64,000 nt of DNA from Inia geoffrensis (lineage: Eukaryota > Chordata > Mammalia > Artiodactyla > Iniidae), in the NCBI GenBank assembly GCA_036417435.1, contig CM070904.1, positions 133,610,695 through 133,674,694 of the forward strand. Direction: 5' to 3'. The notes beneath the pieces are model-generated. The model made no database searches and was not told the origin of the DNA. It was given only the letters and a program-made list of their open reading frames with translations. Numbering within the stretch: the stretch's first letter is position 1; each line of letters starts with the position of its first letter. Position numbers and translations under genes: made by a program. Positions 46,936 through 64,000 of this stretch are shown here, piece after piece.

Positions 46936-48294
46936 TTTTTGTTGTTGTTGTTGCCCAGATTGTTACAGTCTTGGCCATTGGGGAACCTTTTCAGCTGGGT
47001 CCTTGTCCCTTTGACATACTCCCACCAGTGTGGGTGTTTGGGGGTTTTTTCCTACCTTCCTGGCGCTACAAGATGCTCCAGGCTTCCCTTGTGTACTTCC
47101 AGCCCCAACCCTAGAAGCAGCCATTTCTCCAGGAAGTGCTGGTTCCTTTGATCGGAGGATGGGTTTAGAAATCAAGCTCTGGGAGCTGGAGGGGTGCTTT
47201 TGGGCCCTCTCTGCAGGCACCGGACTGCTCTCCAAAACACCCCTCCCTCGCCGCAGCTGGGCTCCCACACCCCACGCAGCCAGGACAGGTGGGAATGTGC
47301 TGGGGGGCGGGAGGGGCAGCCGGCCAGAGATGGGGGAGCTCTTTCTGGAGCCAACCTGGACGTCGGGCCTGGTGTCTGGAGCCCAGGAAGCCAGAGGTGT
47401 TGCAGGGCAGCCTGGCCCTCCCTGCAGGCCCACGAGACCAGCCCCTGGAGTCCACCCCCCAGCGCCCCTCCCACCACTACCTTGATCACTTCCTGCCTTC
47501 AAAATGGGCAGTTTAGACCATCAGGGGCTGGAGGGTCTAGGAGGAGTAGGGGTACAGAGAAAGCTCCAGGGCTGTGCCTGGAGGCCTCAGCAGAGGGCAG
47601 CCCCTCTCGCCCTGTAGCCAGGCTACGGTTAACGCCCGCTGCCCACAGCGGGCTGCCCTGATTCCTGTATGTGCCGCAGCAGGCGCTGAGCAGCCCACGC
47701 CTGGGGCGCTCCCCCCCGAGAAGCAGGGCAGCCCCACGGCCTCCTTCGGCTGTGCAGCGGACTCTCTGGCCTCCCACTGACCTCTTTCCCGTTGCGCCTC
47801 CTCCCTGGAGGGCCCGTGGGCTGGGCTGGGCACCGCGTGGTCAGTCAGCCTCTCCTACCCCCGGCACAGGTGCTGTGAGGGCGCAGCCAGGGGACCAAGG
47901 AAAGGTCCTTGGAGCAGGTTAGCGGCGCTCGTTCCTTAAGTGGCCAGCACGGGGACAGCATAGGGGCTTAACCAGCACCCGTCAGGTAACGCTGACCATA
48001 TAAAATGACTTGGGGTTGCCTGGGCATGAGGCTGGCAGTACAGGGGTGGCATGCCCAAGGGCACCTGGAGCCGTTCAGAGAGGTGCAGCCAGGTACTGAG
48101 GGAAGCGGCTGGATGCGACCACGATAAACACTGCCTTGTACCTCCCACCCCTCAAGGCTCTCTCCCCTCCCCACCTCGCCACTGGGAGATGCGTGCTGTC
48201 TCCAGACAGCGCCGGACACCTGGCCCTGTGGCTATTTAAGGCCCCAGCAAACAGACCTAACGCATCAATAAAGCCAAGCGGAGACCCGCGGGTC
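46936..48294. other. Intergenic up to the KIF1A 3' end
   Basis: No gene was recognised. A plus-strand AATAAA at 48267-48272 has no gene attached to it. Confidence 0.5.
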
Positions 48295-48316
48295 TGGTGT
48301 TGCATAAAGAGCCATG

Positions 48317-48322
48317 TTTATT
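48317..48322 (-). terminator. KIF1A: KIF1A polyadenylation signal AATAAA (minus strand)
   Basis: TTTATT on the plus strand reads AATAAA on the minus strand, about 3 kb past the KIF1A stop. Confidence 0.6.
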
Positions 48323-48726
48323 TCTTAACTGGACAGAGCCTTAAGTGCACACACGTCGTACAGGAGCCTAGGGCCTAACACTTGGGTTTCGGACATCAGG
48401 GAACTAGAGTCATTACATCAGGATGGCAGCTACGGTGCAGGGGCTGGGGTGTGCCACACAACCACGTATGTACAAGCCACAGGGGAACTCAGGGGACAGC
48501 TGGCCGCAGGACGCACGGACCTGGGAAGAAGCCACAGCCTGTCTTCTGTCCCGGGGGAACACGTGGCCCAGGCCCAGGGACACAGGAGGGTGCCTGCGGG
48601 GTCCCCACACTGAGGGGAGCTGACGGAGGACCAGTGTGGCCACCCTCCCCGAGTGCCTTGCGACATCCGCCCCAGAGGTGTCGAGGGGGAACGAGGATTG
48701 CCAGGAGACCACATCACTGCAGCCGC

Positions 48727-48805
48727 CCTGGTGTGTGTGTGGGGGTGTGCGTGTGTGTGTGTGCGCGCGCGTGTGCACACGTGCCTGTGCGTGTGTGCGC
48801 ATTGT
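48727..48805. repeat. (TG/CG)n alternating tract in the KIF1A 3' UTR
   Basis: tgtgtgtgtg, then gtgtgcgtgtgtgtgtgtgcgcgcgcgtgtgcacacgtgcc. It is mostly alternating purine-pyrimidine, a Z-DNA-prone pattern. Confidence 0.85.
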
Positions 48806-50647
48806 CGGTGAGTGAGACAATGATTACTCAGAACAGAGAGGCCTTGGAACTTACGAGCGTCTCAACAGCCGGCCCTGGGCACCAGCCGGATCGCTTTGGA
48901 GCCGGGGCTGCTCAGCCGGGAGCCCAGCACCTCCCTCCCTGGGGCTCCTCCCTAGGGCCACAGGGGAAGGAGCCCACCCCTCCCTGGGGGACGGAGAGCC
49001 CTCTCCGGGCGAGCACGGCCTCAAGCACAATGAGGCTGCAGCCTGAGCGGCAGCAAGCACTGAAACAAAAACCGTCCAAGAGAGATGGCTTACTGGATCT
49101 TTCTCTCCTTCCCCACTCGCAGGACACAGCAGCCACAGCCAGACCTGACTTTCCTGTCTGCGCCCCACAACCTGAGGACCCTCACGGGCCTCCAGACCAG
49201 CCTCCCATGTCACAGATGTGGCAACTGAGTCCCAAACCACTTGTCTCTGGCTTCCATGACACCGGGCACGAGAGAGCAGCTTTCCTGACTCACAGATGGA
49301 ATTCTCAGACACAGGCCCTCGCGTGGGAGCTGGCCTGCGAGGAGGAAGTGGTGACGGGTAGGCGCCGCCAGGTGGGCCACACCTGGTTCCAAGTCACTGC
49401 CAAGACGGCGCAAGGCCCAGACGAAGCAGCCCTGGAGGCCTCCATGGCCGTGGAGGCCCCTGAATTTGGGGCGGTTCCCAGAAGCCCTCCCGGGGGCCCC
49501 CTGCCCCACTCAGCGGGTGCTCTGAAGGTTAGCTGGCCCCAGACACCTGTGCCCGGGGTGAGAGGGCCTCAGACTCTCCGGAGGCCACCGCCTCAGGCTG
49601 GCTGACCTGAGTGGCCGTGGCCTGGCCCTGCACCTCCAATCTCCCCGTAGGAAGGAGGGGCTCTCGGAACTGACCCATCTTAGAACAACTCACCCCACCT
49701 GTCTCTCCTCCCTGCCCTCAAGGCCATCATGATGGCCAGCGTCAGTGCTTGCTCCAGAGCGTGCTGTCCCCCTGCTCTCTGCATCTTGGCCTCTGCCTCC
49801 AGGGAAGCCCTGTGGGGGAGCACAGGCCTCCTGGTTTCTGGACAGTGTTTGACTTTAGTCTGGAACGTGAACCCTCCGTCACCCTCTCTTGGGGGACGTG
49901 GTAGGGACGGGTCTTGTGCTGCGGTTGCTGTTTTCCCTCGAGCTAAAAAGAGGCTGAATGTGCCTCTGAGTGTAGGAACAGGTCACTGAAGACCCCGTGG
50001 TTTCTCTGAAGGGTTTATGGCCTGGACATGACACATGGCCAGACTCTCAGCCCGGGGCTGGCTCCTGCCCGGTCCCGGGCAACCCTCAGGCATGGGGTCT
50101 GCAAAGGGGACGAAATGGATGTTGTCACGAGAGGGCAGAACAAGACAAGGGTGACACCCTCAGATACAGGAGGAAGCCCCCTTGACGACGGATGACCCCA
50201 GCACTGGCTGCTCTCACCTGACCCCATGGAGTTTTCTCACCGGGACTCACAGAAACTCCACTCTTGGGGCAAAGAGGGGAAGTCACGATTTCTTCCCTGG
50301 AGCAACCTGGAGCTCCACCCCGGGTCTCACAGTGGCTGGAGACGCCGCACCAGAAGCCCCTCGCTGCCTGGACAACCTCTAAACACAGCTCCCCGCACCC
50401 AGCCGGCCTGGACACATGACACTCCCGGTGGGACCCTGACCACTCTCCCGTTTGGTTCCCACCAGGACGGCCATCAGCCAGGCGCCTGCGGCCTCACCTC
50501 CCACATGCTGCCAGGGATGGGCTGCCGGCGTCACCGGGACAGTCGCACCTCAGGTGGCTGCTGTCCAGGTGAGACGTGGGTCCTCCCTCCTGCGAGGAGG
50601 ATGCACCCACCTTCTGCGCTGCTCGGACCTCAGGCATCAGACCCCCC

Positions 50648-50695
50648 AGACACACACACGTGCACACACACACACATGCACGTACACACATGCCC
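50648..50695. repeat. (CA)n repeat in the KIF1A 3' UTR
   Basis: An interrupted acacac tract with gtgcac and cacgta insertions. Confidence 0.8.
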
Positions 50696-51343
50696 TGGGA
50701 CCAGGGCCTGCCCCACGTGCCGCTGGGCAGAGGCCTCAGCTCAGGCCGGGCAGGTGCCCCCGTGGTGCCAACCAGGAGGTGCCCGGCCTGTCCAGACGCC
50801 ACCTCACTGTGGTCTTCCCAGGTGGCTGCTCCGCCTTGTGTGTCCCCAAGAAGCTTGGGAAGTGCGTTTGGGAGCAAGCGGGGTGGGCCCACCTGAGCCC
50901 TGCGGGTCTACGTGAGGGCATTAGAGATGCACACTTATAAATAAAACACAGTCTTACAGTTAACTTCTGAGTGGACTGTTTCAGTGTCACTAACTGATGT
51001 ATATTAATTATAGTCTGTCTATGCTTAAAAAAATATTAGAACGGCAACGATGCCCCCGTGGCTCCTGTCCTCTGGCCTTCCTGGAGTCTCCCAGCTCTTC
51101 CCACCCAGGGCGCGTTCTGAATGAAGAAAGGACAACAAACGCGGCCTCTGCTGGGAGCACGACAGGTAGTGTGGCAGGTCCCCGGCCAGAGGTGGTCTTT
51201 TGGGGCCCAGCGCAGGCATCCCCAGGAGGAGGGGGCGCGTTGGCTGTCTGCTGGGAGCAGGGCTGGGCGGCGGATGACACGACAGATGGTGATGAGGGTG
51301 GGAGAGCGGGGCCGGGCCTGCTGGCTGTCCAGGGGGGCTCGGC

Positions 51344-64000
<12,657 letters not shown>

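Larger units (their letters stand above)
48295..51343 (-). other. KIF1A: KIF1A 3' UTR (about 3 kb)
   Basis: It runs from the TGA to the minus-strand AATAAA at 48317-48322, the only such hexamer I saw on this strand in the interval. It contains an alternating purine-pyrimidine TG/CG stretch (48727-48805) and a CA repeat (50648-50695). The length is inferred, not proven by transcripts. Confidence 0.65.

Noticed and set aside
48267..48272. Plus-strand AATAAA as the end of a plus-strand gene
   Set aside because: No plus-strand gene precedes it within reach.

Overview
The window is nuclear DNA of a placental mammal. Two near-identical tRNA-derived SINEs (17672-17893 and 46418-46637, both minus) have the head and body I know as the CHR family of whales and hippos, and the LINE-1 copies are of the cetartiodactyl type. 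No ruminant Bov-type or primate Alu SINEs were seen. I infer a cetacean (whale or dolphin); the species cannot be fixed from the sequence alone.

Three protein-coding genes are recognisable, in the order and orientation of human 2q37.3: CAPN10 (plus), GPR35 (plus), KIF1A (minus). CAPN10 (calpain-10) enters with intron 1. Exons 2-12 lie at 1080-10098 and read through in phase, with a poly(A) signal at 10406. GPR35, a class A GPCR, is a single intact coding exon at 36091-37005 with a poly(A) signal at 37348. The last eleven coding exons of KIF1A (kinesin-3 motor; C-terminal region with PH domain) run from 59597 down to the stop at 51344. A 3' UTR of about 3 kb follows, to a minus-strand poly(A) signal at 48317. 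These neighbours are not an operon and are not known to act together: a protease linked to insulin secretion and diabetes susceptibility, a metabolite/chemokine receptor, and an axonal vesicle motor.

The intergenic DNA is repeat-rich. From about 16165 to 24505 an old LINE-1 is split by a near-full-length younger LINE-1, which itself carries a SINE. About 170 bp of non-L1, MIR-like sequence sits between the young L1's 5' end and the resumption of the old L1, which suggests 5' transduction. Several minisatellites are present: 56 bp x5, 53 bp x4, 27 bp x about 20 with higher-order structure, and about 49 bp x15 in a KIF1A intron. A decayed segment at 38751-39170 looks like a broken MATE/SLC47 transporter gene. 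An endogenous-retrovirus pol remnant lies at 44080-45050. AQP12, which lies between GPR35 and KIF1A in human, was not found.

The most notable points are two apparent GC-AG introns (CAPN10 intron 9 and one in KIF1A), the probable L1 5' transduction, a templated 17-bp perfect hairpin inside the L1, the MATE-like pseudogene and the apparent absence of AQP12. No bacterial-type or clearly novel multi-gene system was found.
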